Translations under genes and position numbers: made by a program | The notes under the pieces: generated by a model | Databases searched by the model: none | What the model was told of the DNA's origin: nothing | What the model saw: only the letters and a program-made list of their open reading frames with translations | Shown here: one piece after another, positions 58,630 to 64,000 of the stretch | Numbering within the stretch: the first letter of the stretch is position 1 | Layout: every line of letters starts with the position of its first letter | Origin: Pseudomonas jessenii | Lineage (GTDB): Bacteria > Pseudomonadota > Gammaproteobacteria > Pseudomonadales > Pseudomonadaceae | DNA length: 64,000 nucleotides | Direction: 5' to 3' | Assembly: GCF_002236115.1 (NCBI RefSeq) | Contig: NZ_NIWT01000004.1 | Coordinates: 496,001-560,000, forward strand

Positions 58630-58857
58630 ATGACCTTGCACGAGTATTTGAAGAGTCTTGATAAAGCCGCGTTGGATGCGTTCGCGGGCCGTTGCGGCAC
58701 GTCCGCTGGCCAGTTGAAGCAGGTCGCTTATGGCAACCGTCGAGCTGGCGCCGCTTTGGCGGTCGGTATCGAGCGAGAGTCGGCAGGTTCAGTCACTTGC
58801 GAGCAACTTCGTGCAGACATTGACTGGGCTTACCTTCGCGGTTCCAAAGCTGCTTAA
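58630..58857 (+). CDS. Cro/YdaS-like phage regulator
   Basis: 75 residues, HTH of the YdaS/Cro type: TLHEYLKSLDKAALDAFAGRCGTS, then GQLKQVAYGNRRAGAALAVGIE, ending VTCEQLRADIDWAYLR, a common ending of YdaS-like proteins. AAGGAGGTG precedes the ATG. Divergent from the repressor across the operators, so the Cro role is inferred from position. Confidence 0.82.
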   Translation: MTLHEYLKSLDKAALDAFAGRCGTSAGQLKQVAYGNRRAGAALAVGIERESAGSVTCEQLRADIDWAYLRGSKAA

Positions 58858-58865
58858 AAGGTGCC

Positions 58866-58899
58866 GGGTTGGGGCCTCTCACCAAAGATCCCCCAGCCC
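58866..58899 (+). promoter_or_regulatory. Hairpin presenting CCTCTCACCAA in its loop (copy 4, nutR-like position)
   Basis: GGGTTGGGG pairs with CCCCAGCCC (9 bp, one G-T) around a 16-base loop starting CCTCTCACCAAAGAT. Starts 9 bases after the cro-like gene, where lambda has nutR. The loop and the following CACAGCACATG (58913-58923) repeat the layout seen on the minus strand at 54649-54710. Confidence 0.6.
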
Positions 58900-58971
58900 A
58901 GCTACGACGACACACAGCACATGTACATCGGTCGTGGTCGTAGGATAGGGATTACCCCGTCTTATGGCTAC

Positions 58972-58994
58972 ACCGTAAACGGGGGATTTACGGT
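58972..58994 (+). promoter_or_regulatory. Hairpin holding the cII-like ribosome site in its loop
   Basis: ACCGTAAA, loop CGGGGGA, TTTACGGT: an 8-bp perfect stem ending one base before the ATG at 58996, with the only Shine-Dalgarno-like sequence (GGGGGA) in the loop. Suggests translational control of the CII-like protein. Confidence 0.55.
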
Positions 58995-58995
58995 T

Positions 58996-59484
58996 ATGAG
59001 TCGCACAGATCTATTGCCGGACGCGGGTCCGGTCCTTCCTTTGCGCCAGGCGATTTACCGCGCTGGTCGTGACTACAAGGGCGGAATTACCGCCCTTGCC
59101 TTTGACATGGTGTTGGACAACGACACCCTCCAGAAGAAACTCAAACTCGATGAAGAGCGGCGCTGGCTGAACCCTGATGAGCTTGAGGAAGTGATCCGGC
59201 TGACGGGCGACTCACGCTTGCTTGACGCGCTGATGCGGCCAGCTGGCGCGGTCTGGTATCGCCCAGTGCCGGTACCAGCCACCCGTGATGCTCTGAAGGC
59301 CGTCGGTAAGTTGCTCGGCGAAACCGGTGAGTTCGTGGCAGCGATGCACGACGGCGCAGCCGACAACGTCTGGGAGCTACGCGAGGTCGTGGACCTGGAG
59401 CAACGCGGCATGGACGTGATTCGCGAAATCCTCGGCATCATGGCGGGTGCCCGTCAGGCGATGGAGGATCGCAACCATGGCTGA
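58996..59484 (+). CDS. CII-type phage regulatory protein (Phage_CP76 family)
   Basis: 162 residues. LRQAIYRAGRDYKGGITALAFDMVLDNDTLQKKL (AIYRAGRDYKGGITALAF) followed by LNPDELEEVIRLTGDSRLLDALM is the pattern of the CII/CP76 family in Pseudomonas and enterobacterial phages, DNA-binding proteins in early operons. The frame is open back to an ATG at 58921, which sits in the repeated CACAGCACATG module but lacks a ribosome site; the start at 58996 is preferred. Overlaps the DksA/TraR gene by eight bases. Confidence 0.82.
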   Translation: MSRTDLLPDAGPVLPLRQAIYRAGRDYKGGITALAFDMVLDNDTLQKKLKLDEERRWLNPDELEEVIRLTGDSRLLDALMRPAGAVWYRPVPVPATRDALKAVGKLLGETGEFVAAMHDGAADNVWELREVVDLEQRGMDVIREILGIMAGARQAMEDRNHG

Positions 59485-59683
59485 CGAAATCGATCGTGCT
59501 AATGACCAGGCGCAGTACCTGCTCGACGTTGCCCTTCAGCGCAGTCGCCGTGTGCCTTCGAACCGCGTGAGCGCTCAGTTTTGTGCTGATTGCGACGAGC
59601 CCATCCCGTTACGCCGACAACAGTCGATTGAGGGTTGCCAAACCTGTGTTGACTGTCAGGGGTTGCGGGAGGCTCGGCGATGA
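59477..59683 (+). CDS. TraR/DksA-type zinc-finger protein
   Basis: 68 residues, a short TraR-like form with a C4 zinc finger CADC-x17-CVDC (C36, C39, C57, C60; an extra C54). It has an N-terminal helix bearing Asp residues (MADEIDRANDQAQ) that in TraR enters the RNA polymerase secondary channel. Likely retunes host transcription without ppGpp. Coupled to the genes on both sides by overlaps. Confidence 0.85.
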   Translation: MADEIDRANDQAQYLLDVALQRSRRVPSNRVSAQFCADCDEPIPLRRQQSIEGCQTCVDCQGLREARR

Positions 59684-62376
59684 CTGAACCGGCCAAAGGA
59701 ATAGCCATCGCCACATGGGCAAAACGTTACATCAACACTTTCGATCTCGCCCTGGTATCAATCGAGCCAGGTGAAAAAGCCCCAAAGGGCTTGGGGTGGA
59801 ACAAACCGGGCGGCTACTTTACCGAGGCCGCCAAGGCTGAAGCATTCTGGGAACGAAACCCTAATCACAACCTCGGCGTCGTCCTTGGGCCGAGCCGTAT
59901 CTGTTCGCTGGACGTCGATGACGTTCAGTGGACGCGGCATGTGCTGTATGAGCTGCTGGGTGTCGATCTGGATGCCATGGCGTTGGTGTATCCGACCATT
60001 GTCGGTAACCCTGCGCGCTTCCGGGTGCTGTTCAAGCTGCCGGAAGGCATTGAGCTGACCCGGCATTCTCTCTCATGGCCGAATGAAAAGGACCCTGACG
60101 GTTCAATTCACAAAGGCCTGATGGACAAAGCCAAGGCTGCGAAAGAGCAGGGCGATGGTATCGGGGAGGCTGCAGCACGCACGGAGGCTGAAGAGTACAA
60201 GCGCTTCACGGTGTTCGAACTGCGTGCTGGCCTGGTACAGGACGTGTTCCCTCCTTCGATTCATCCGGGTACCGGCAAGCCTTACACCTGGCGGACGCCG
60301 CCCAGCGCCACGGACGGTTTGCCGACGCTGACTGTCGACCTGCTGGCTATCTGGCAAAACTGGGACATCTTCAAGCGTGATGCAGAGGCAGCGTGCCCGT
60401 GGGCGATCAAGGCAACCGTGCCGCCGGCGAAGGTCAGTAAGCGTTCAGCGCCGGCTGCGGGTAAGCAGCCGTCGGTGATCGATGAGTTCAACCGCTGCCA
60501 CGACATCGAGGAGCTGCTGCGTAGCCACGGCTACATCAAGCGGGGCAGCAAGTGGCTTTACCCGCAGAGCAGCACTGGGCTGCCCGGCGTGACGATCAGT
60601 GAGGGCAAGGTCTATTCCCACCACGGTGCCGATCCGCTTGCGAACGGGCATCAGAATGACGCCTTCGAGGTGTTCTGTTTACTCGAGCACGGCGGCGACC
60701 AGTCGAAGGCGGTGAAGGATGCCGCGCGTATGTTGGGTATGCAGCGTTCATCTCGGCCTGATCCGCGGGATCTTCCCCCGCCCCAATCCGATGAGATGAG
60801 CGAGCCGAGCTGTGCGAACGACGACATCAGCGAGGCCGCTCCAGCTCCTGACGGGGGCGCGGGGGAGTCGCTGACGCTTGACCAGTTGTTGCGGCGTTTT
60901 GCGCTGGTCGAGGGCACCACGCAAGTGTGGGACTGCGATCAGTCGCGGGTGATGAAGAAGGCCGCATTTGAAGCTCGGGTGGGCAAGCCACTTGCGAAGG
61001 CGTGGCTGGATGACATGGGCAAACGGTTGATTGCGGATGATCACGTCCGCGACATCGAGCAAGCGCGGCGCATGGCGGGCAAGAAGGGCGGTGCGTTCGG
61101 CATGCCACCGACTGACCGATATGTGTACATCGACGGCACCAAGGACGTCTGGGATCGGGAAAAGAAGCGGCGTATTGCCGAGGGCGCGGTGAAGATGGCG
61201 CTGGGCGACACTTATCCGCTGTGGCTGAACAGCAGTGAGCGGCGCACTGTGGATGTCGAACATATCGTGTTTGATCCGACCATGAGCAAGGATCCTGCGG
61301 TGTACATCAATACCTTTGATGGCCTACCGCTCGAACCGGTCAGGGATGACGCAGCCTGCGCCAATCTGCGTTGGCTGATTTCGTTTTTGTGCAACCACGA
61401 TGAAGCGGCGCACCAATGGTTGACCCGCTGGCTGGCGTACCCGTTGCAACACCTGGGCGCCAAGATGGACACCGCCGTGCTGATGCACTCGATCATGGAG
61501 GGCTCAGGCAAAAGCCTGCTGTTCGCAGATGCACTGGGTATGTTGTACGGCCAGTACGCGGCCACGGTCGGTCAGACGCAGCTGGAGAGCAACTTCAACG
61601 CCTGGCAAAGCCGAAAATTGTGGTCGGTGTTTGAAGAGGTAGTGAGTCGCGATCAGCGATACAACCAAGTGGGCAAGATCAAGCACCTGATCACCGGCAA
61701 GACGGTGCGGATGGAATCGAAGTTCATCAACGGTTGGGAGGAAGCCAACCATATGAACGCGGTGTTCCTGAGCAACGAAATTTTGCCGTGGCCGATCAGC
61801 GACAGTGACCGGCGGATGTTGGTGATGTGGCCTATGGAAACCTTGCCGGTCGAGCGGCAAAAGGCAATCGGGCGGGAGCTGGAACAGGGTGGCGTCGCGG
61901 CGCTGTACGGTTGGTTGTTGTCGGTCGATCTGGGCGACTTCAACCAGCGGACGCGACCGCCATCGACGGACGCACGTGAGCGCCTGGTGGCCTTGAGTCG
62001 GGCTGGATGGCAGACGTTCTTGCATCTGTGGAAGTACAGCGAGCTGGGTCAGGGGCTTTGGGGGCCGTGTCTGTCGACCGACCTCTATTCGCTGTTCCTC
62101 GAATGGTGTCAGCGCAACAAAGAGCATGTGATGAGTCAGACGAAGTTCTCGCTGTTCATCAGTTCTGAGGTCGATAAAACCCGCGCGATTCCCTGGACCG
62201 ACGGCAACAATCGGCGCTTTGGCGCGTTCTTCTTTCCTGTCGATCCGGACGCTTCCCCGCCCCCATCACTGAAGGCGGCCGAGCTGGGCAAGCAGGTCGA
62301 AAACTGGCGGGCCAAGGCGAAGCTCGCGGGCTGGCATGTGGACGGTTGGGACCACATCAAGGCGGCTGCCGCATGA
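59680..62376 (+). CDS. Phage primase-helicase (bifunctional prim-pol N-terminus, DUF5906-type helicase)
   Basis: 898 residues. N-terminal prim-pol domain with LVSIEPGEKAPKGLGWNKPG and the catalytic SLDVDD (about residue 75-80), a middle region, and a C-terminal SF3-like/NrS-1-type ATPase with Walker A MEGSGKSLLF (near 607-616), RKLWSVFEEVVSRD and NAVFLSNEILPW. Provides priming and unwinding for phage replication. The iteron cluster starts 15 bases after its stop, like the alpha protein/origin pairing of P4-type elements. Confidence 0.88.
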   Translation: MTEPAKGIAIATWAKRYINTFDLALVSIEPGEKAPKGLGWNKPGGYFTEAAKAEAFWERNPNHNLGVVLGPSRICSLDVDDVQWTRHVLYELLGVDLDAMALVYPTIVGNPARFRVLFKLPEGIELTRHSLSWPNEKDPDGSIHKGLMDKAKAAKEQGDGIGEAAARTEAEEYKRFTVFELRAGLVQDVFPPSIHPGTGKPYTWRTPPSATDGLPTLTVDLLAIWQNWDIFKRDAEAACPWAIKATVPPAKVSKRSAPAAGKQPSVIDEFNRCHDIEELLRSHGYIKRGSKWLYPQSSTGLPGVTISEGKVYSHHGADPLANGHQNDAFEVFCLLEHGGDQSKAVKDAARMLGMQRSSRPDPRDLPPPQSDEMSEPSCANDDISEAAPAPDGGAGESLTLDQLLRRFALVEGTTQVWDCDQSRVMKKAAFEARVGKPLAKAWLDDMGKRLIADDHVRDIEQARRMAGKKGGAFGMPPTDRYVYIDGTKDVWDREKKRRIAEGAVKMALGDTYPLWLNSSERRTVDVEHIVFDPTMSKDPAVYINTFDGLPLEPVRDDAACANLRWLISFLCNHDEAAHQWLTRWLAYPLQHLGAKMDTAVLMHSIMEGSGKSLLFADALGMLYGQYAATVGQTQLESNFNAWQSRKLWSVFEEVVSRDQRYNQVGKIKHLITGKTVRMESKFINGWEEANHMNAVFLSNEILPWPISDSDRRMLVMWPMETLPVERQKAIGRELEQGGVAALYGWLLSVDLGDFNQRTRPPSTDARERLVALSRAGWQTFLHLWKYSELGQGLWGPCLSTDLYSLFLEWCQRNKEHVMSQTKFSLFISSEVDKTRAIPWTDGNNRRFGAFFFPVDPDASPPPSLKAAELGKQVENWRAKAKLAGWHVDGWDHIKAAAA

Positions 62377-62708
62377 CTACATCTAAAAGTGTGTCGGGTG
62401 TGTCGGGTGTGTGTTGGGTTGATTTCGGATACCTCACACAGATTGGAGCCTTCTATTTCGGCAGTTTGCGGGCTTTGTGTTGGGTGTGTTGGGTTTCGCT
62501 ACGCATGCGCGCATGCGTGACGTTGGATGTTCGGTTTCTGATGGCTGATTATTTTCTTCATGCGAGAAAGGAAATACTCAACAAACCCAACACACTAAAC
62601 ACAACTCGATTAAAGCTATTGATTTTAAAGGGTTTTGTTTGTGTTGGGTTTGTGTCGGGGTGGGTGCTTTTTGTGTCGGGTTCGGTTTTCGGGGGAGTAG
62701 GGCGATGA
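62373..62708 (+). CDS. Overlapping open frame through the iteron region, 111 residues
   Basis: ATG at 62373 overlaps the primase stop (ATGA), and its stop overlaps the start of the next gene (ATGA), which favours translation. The protein is odd: Val/Gly/Cys/Trp-rich runs (SVSGVSGVCWVDFG, LCWVCWVSLRMRACV, GFVCVGFVSGWVLFVSG) that come from the DNA repeats. It could be a coupling frame that carries ribosomes across the origin, with no selected protein function. Confidence 0.45.
   Translation: MTTSKSVSGVSGVCWVDFGYLTQIGAFYFGSLRALCWVCWVSLRMRACVTLDVRFLMADYFLHARKEILNKPNTLNTTRLKLLILKGFVCVGFVSGWVLFVSGSVFGGVGR
62391..62681. repeat. GTGTYGGGT iteron cluster, candidate phage replication origin
   Basis: The 9-base GTGT(C/T)GGGT occurs at 62391, 62400, 62411, 62477, 62486, 62641 and 62673, once with one change at 62652 (GTGTCGGGG), and once inverted at 62585. 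An 18-base perfect palindrome ACGCATGCGCGCATGCGT lies at 62501-62518, and AT-rich stretches at 62549-62580 and 62608-62640. Clustered iterons next to a primase-helicase gene are typical of phage origins. Confidence 0.65.
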
Positions 62709-63187
62709 TCGAGGCAATGGAAGTACTGCTGAAGCACTGGGGCGAGCAACTTCGGCTCAATGGCGAAAGCGGCGGCATGGGCAGCCCAATGGCAACGATC
62801 ATGGAGTGGGGTGGCTGCGCACCACGCGGCACGCCCGGGTCCCGAGTCATCCTCGGCGCTGGAGCAGGGCCTGATGCAGTTGCACAAGAGATCGCCGCCG
62901 CTCTGTCGGAGATCGGGCGTCAGGGTGAGCAGGGTGATCGGCTGATGCGGTTGGCGGGCCTGCGTTACGGCGATGATCCGGCGCCAACCTGGCTGATGCA
63001 GTTGCATCTGCTTGGGATGGAGTCGAGAGCGAAACAGACTTACTACGACCAGGTGCACCGTCTGCATGAGCAGCTGCTGGAAGTGCTGGTCGAGCGTGCT
63101 GACGCCCGTAAGTGGCTTACCGCTGGTCGGGGCGTTTTGCCTCAAAGTCTACTCAAAGTTGCGTCAAAGTTGCGTCGAGTCGGATAA
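62705..63187 (+). CDS. Candidate late regulator (Q-like position), 160 residues
   Basis: Starts with MIEAMEVLLKHWGEQLRLNG followed by GGMGSPMATIMEWGGCAPRGTPGSR, a sequence type found in Pseudomonas prophages just before the lysis genes. A late antiterminator/activator role is inferred only from its place between replication and holin genes. The C-terminal helix HRLHEQLLEVLVERADARKW is basic/amphipathic. GGGCG and the overlap with the preceding frame set the start. Confidence 0.6.
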   Translation: MIEAMEVLLKHWGEQLRLNGESGGMGSPMATIMEWGGCAPRGTPGSRVILGAGAGPDAVAQEIAAALSEIGRQGEQGDRLMRLAGLRYGDDPAPTWLMQLHLLGMESRAKQTYYDQVHRLHEQLLEVLVERADARKWLTAGRGVLPQSLLKVASKLRRVG

Positions 63188-63210
63188 CCGAAAATGACCT
63201 CTTTTCGGTT
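63186..63210 (+). terminator. Hairpin at the end of the Q-like gene
   Basis: AACCGAAAA, loop TGACCTC, TTTTCGGTT: a perfect 9-bp stem overlapping the stop codon. No T-tract follows beyond the stem's own T's, so function as a terminator is uncertain. Confidence 0.4.
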
Positions 63211-63315
63211 CCGTACTCAGGGGGTAAAAAGTCCCCACGATATGGAATTTGCGCCTTGGCGCTGACCTCGCACGTGCTGTGCAGCTTCACCCGGCCCTCC
63301 CTGCGCCGGTCACCC

Positions 63316-63338
63316 AACCCCGCTTCGGCGGGGTTTTT
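63316..63338 (+). terminator. Intrinsic terminator before the holin gene
   Basis: AACCCCGC, loop TTCG, GCGGGGTTTTT. It would stop early rightward transcription 84 bases before holin, so late genes need their own promoter or antitermination. The rest of 63188-63421 holds no gene that I can support. Confidence 0.88.
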
Positions 63339-63421
63339 CATTCTTGCTGCCGGCCCTGGCTTGGGCCGCCAGTTACGCCCGAGACATAGGTTTATTTCTT
63401 CCATTGCCGAGGAGGCAACGA

Positions 63422-63769
63422 ATGTCGACTGAACAGGAGATGCAGCAGTCGCTGGCCAATCTTCCAACCTGGCTACTGATTCTGGTGGCGCTCGCCGGTT
63501 TAACAGGGGAGATGTGGCGCGCTGATGCGGCAGGGATGGCGGTGCCGGTGTTGATCAAGCGGGTGCTATTGCGCTTCGGTGCTTCGGCGGTGTTTGGTCT
63601 GGCAACGGTGTTGCTCGCCACGGCGCTGGGTTGCAGTCTGATGACCGCTGCAGCGATTGGGAGTGTGGTGGCTTGTCTCGGTGCCGATGTGGCCAGCGGG
63701 TTGTACGCTCGGTGGTTGGCGAAACGGGCTGGGATCTGCGAGGTCCCTCCGAGCGGTGGCGGGCAGTGA
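63422..63769 (+). CDS. Phage/pyocin-type holin
   Basis: 115 residues with three hydrophobic segments (LPTWLLILVALAGLTGEMW; VLLRFGASAVFGLATVLLA; TAAAIGSVVACLGADVASGL) and a charged N-terminus. The GEMWRAD motif and the ending KRAGICEVPP closely resemble the holin of P. aeruginosa R/F-pyocin clusters. It forms the membrane lesion that lets the endolysin out or triggers lysis. GAGGCAACG precedes the ATG. Confidence 0.85.
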   Translation: MSTEQEMQQSLANLPTWLLILVALAGLTGEMWRADAAGMAVPVLIKRVLLRFGASAVFGLATVLLATALGCSLMTAAAIGSVVACLGADVASGLYARWLAKRAGICEVPPSGGGQ

Positions 63770-63917
63770 TGAAATCGCCGGGGACCCTGGGGGTATTCGA
63801 CGGGTACGGGGTCGCAAACCCGCGGGAAAGTGTTAGCGGCAGGGTTGCCAGCTTACTGAAATTCAATCCATTGAAATTGAAAGGTTTGCATTGAAAAGCC
63901 GTTGAAAAGGAGGGCTT
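63770..63917. other. Non-coding stretch before the packaging genes, possible cos region
   Basis: GC-rich dyads (GGGGACCCTGGGGG, CCCGCGGG) lie directly ahead of short A-rich repeats (ATTGAAATTGAAAGG, CATTGAAAAG, GTTGAAAAGG). A cos site commonly lies just upstream of the small terminase gene, which is what follows here. No cut site can be named from sequence alone. Confidence 0.3.
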
Positions 63918-64000
63918 ATGACAGAACCAATGTACCTGTCAAAGAGCGCCTTTGCGGCTCGGATCGGCAGGGCACCCAGCTACATCACCTGGTTGAAAAA
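63918..64000 (+). CDS. Start of a phage DNA-packaging protein (probable small terminase), partial
   Basis: Only 27 codons are visible: MTEPMYLSKSAFAARIGRAP then SYITWLK. AAGGAGGG gives a strong ribosome site. The helix-turn-helix-like start (SKSAFAARIGRAPSYITWLK) resembles the N-terminus of Nu1-type small terminases, and the position after the holin fits, but too little is seen to be sure. Confidence 0.5.
   Translation, partial: MTEPMYLSKSAFAARIGRAPSYITWLK

Larger units (their letters stand above)
50867..64000. mobile_element. Prophage inserted 5' of mutS (left part; right end outside window)
   Basis: From just upstream of mutS to the window end the genes are phage-type: integrase, excisionase, early operons in both directions, S24 repressor with operators, Cro- and CII-like genes, primase-helicase, holin and a likely small terminase. 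The interval next to mutS is a known prophage and tailocin hotspot in the P. fluorescens group. Integrase and packaging genes indicate a phage rather than a tailocin. No structural genes are in view. Confidence 0.93.

Noticed and set aside
50867..64000. Reading the phage segment as a tailocin (R/F-pyocin-like) cluster because of locus, holin and PrtN-like gene
   Set aside because: Integrase, excisionase, primase-helicase, origin-like repeats and a probable small terminase are features of a replicating phage and are absent from tailocins. The structural genes outside the window would settle it.

Overview
The window is a piece of a Pseudomonas chromosome, most likely the P. fluorescens group. 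The gene order csdA-csdE, dapD, dapC-glnD-map, rpsB-tsf-pyrH-frr-uppS-cdsA-dxr-rseP-bamA-skp-lpxD-fabZ-lpxA-lpxB-rnhB-dnaE-accA-tilS-pyrG-kdsA-eno-ftsB-ispD, adhC-fghA, ispF-truD-surE-pcm-nlpD-rpoS, rgsA, fdxA-mutS is the conserved Pseudomonas arrangement. Typical Pseudomonas REP pairs (GWGGGAGCnnGCTTGCTCGCGAT type) lie between several of the genes.

Bases 1-12600 hold the 5' end of a GH17/GT2 glucan synthase (ndvB-like), tRNA modification (tcdA), sulfur mobilisation (csdA-csdE), lysine/peptidoglycan precursor synthesis (dapD, dapC), an ArsC-like reductase, a CPA1 Na+/H+ antiporter, an AT-rich astacin-like metallopeptidase that looks acquired, glnD and map. Bases 12600-31150 form the long forward block for translation factors, isoprenoid and phospholipid precursors, outer-membrane biogenesis and lipid A synthesis, ending in dnaE. 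Bases 31290-47450 continue with fatty acid, tRNA, CTP, KDO, glycolysis, division and MEP-pathway genes, the glutathione-dependent formaldehyde pathway with its LysR regulator, and surE-pcm-nlpD-rpoS.

The rpoS gene carries an extra A in a run of eight A's near its 3' end. This replaces the normal last ten residues with a long tail that reads through the rpoS terminator as far as the GacA box upstream of the small RNA rgsA. fdxA and mutS follow on the minus strand.

From about 50.87 kb to the end of the window the DNA is a prophage, inserted immediately 5' of mutS, a known phage/tailocin hotspot in this group. Its left end has paired integrase arm-type repeats, an AT-rich PIN-domain cargo gene, integrase, excisionase and a leftward early operon. 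A lambda-like switch follows: LexA/CI-type repressor, five 14-bp operators on both sides of it, and a Cro-like gene. The rightward early operon has a CII-like regulator, a DksA/TraR zinc finger, a primase-helicase and an iteron cluster that may be the phage origin. A possible late regulator, a pyocin-type holin and the start of the packaging genes complete it. The most unusual signal is an 11-base motif, CCTCTCACCAA, found four times in the leaders of both early operons and in three cases shown in a hairpin loop. Its positions match those of nutL/nutR antitermination sites in lambda.
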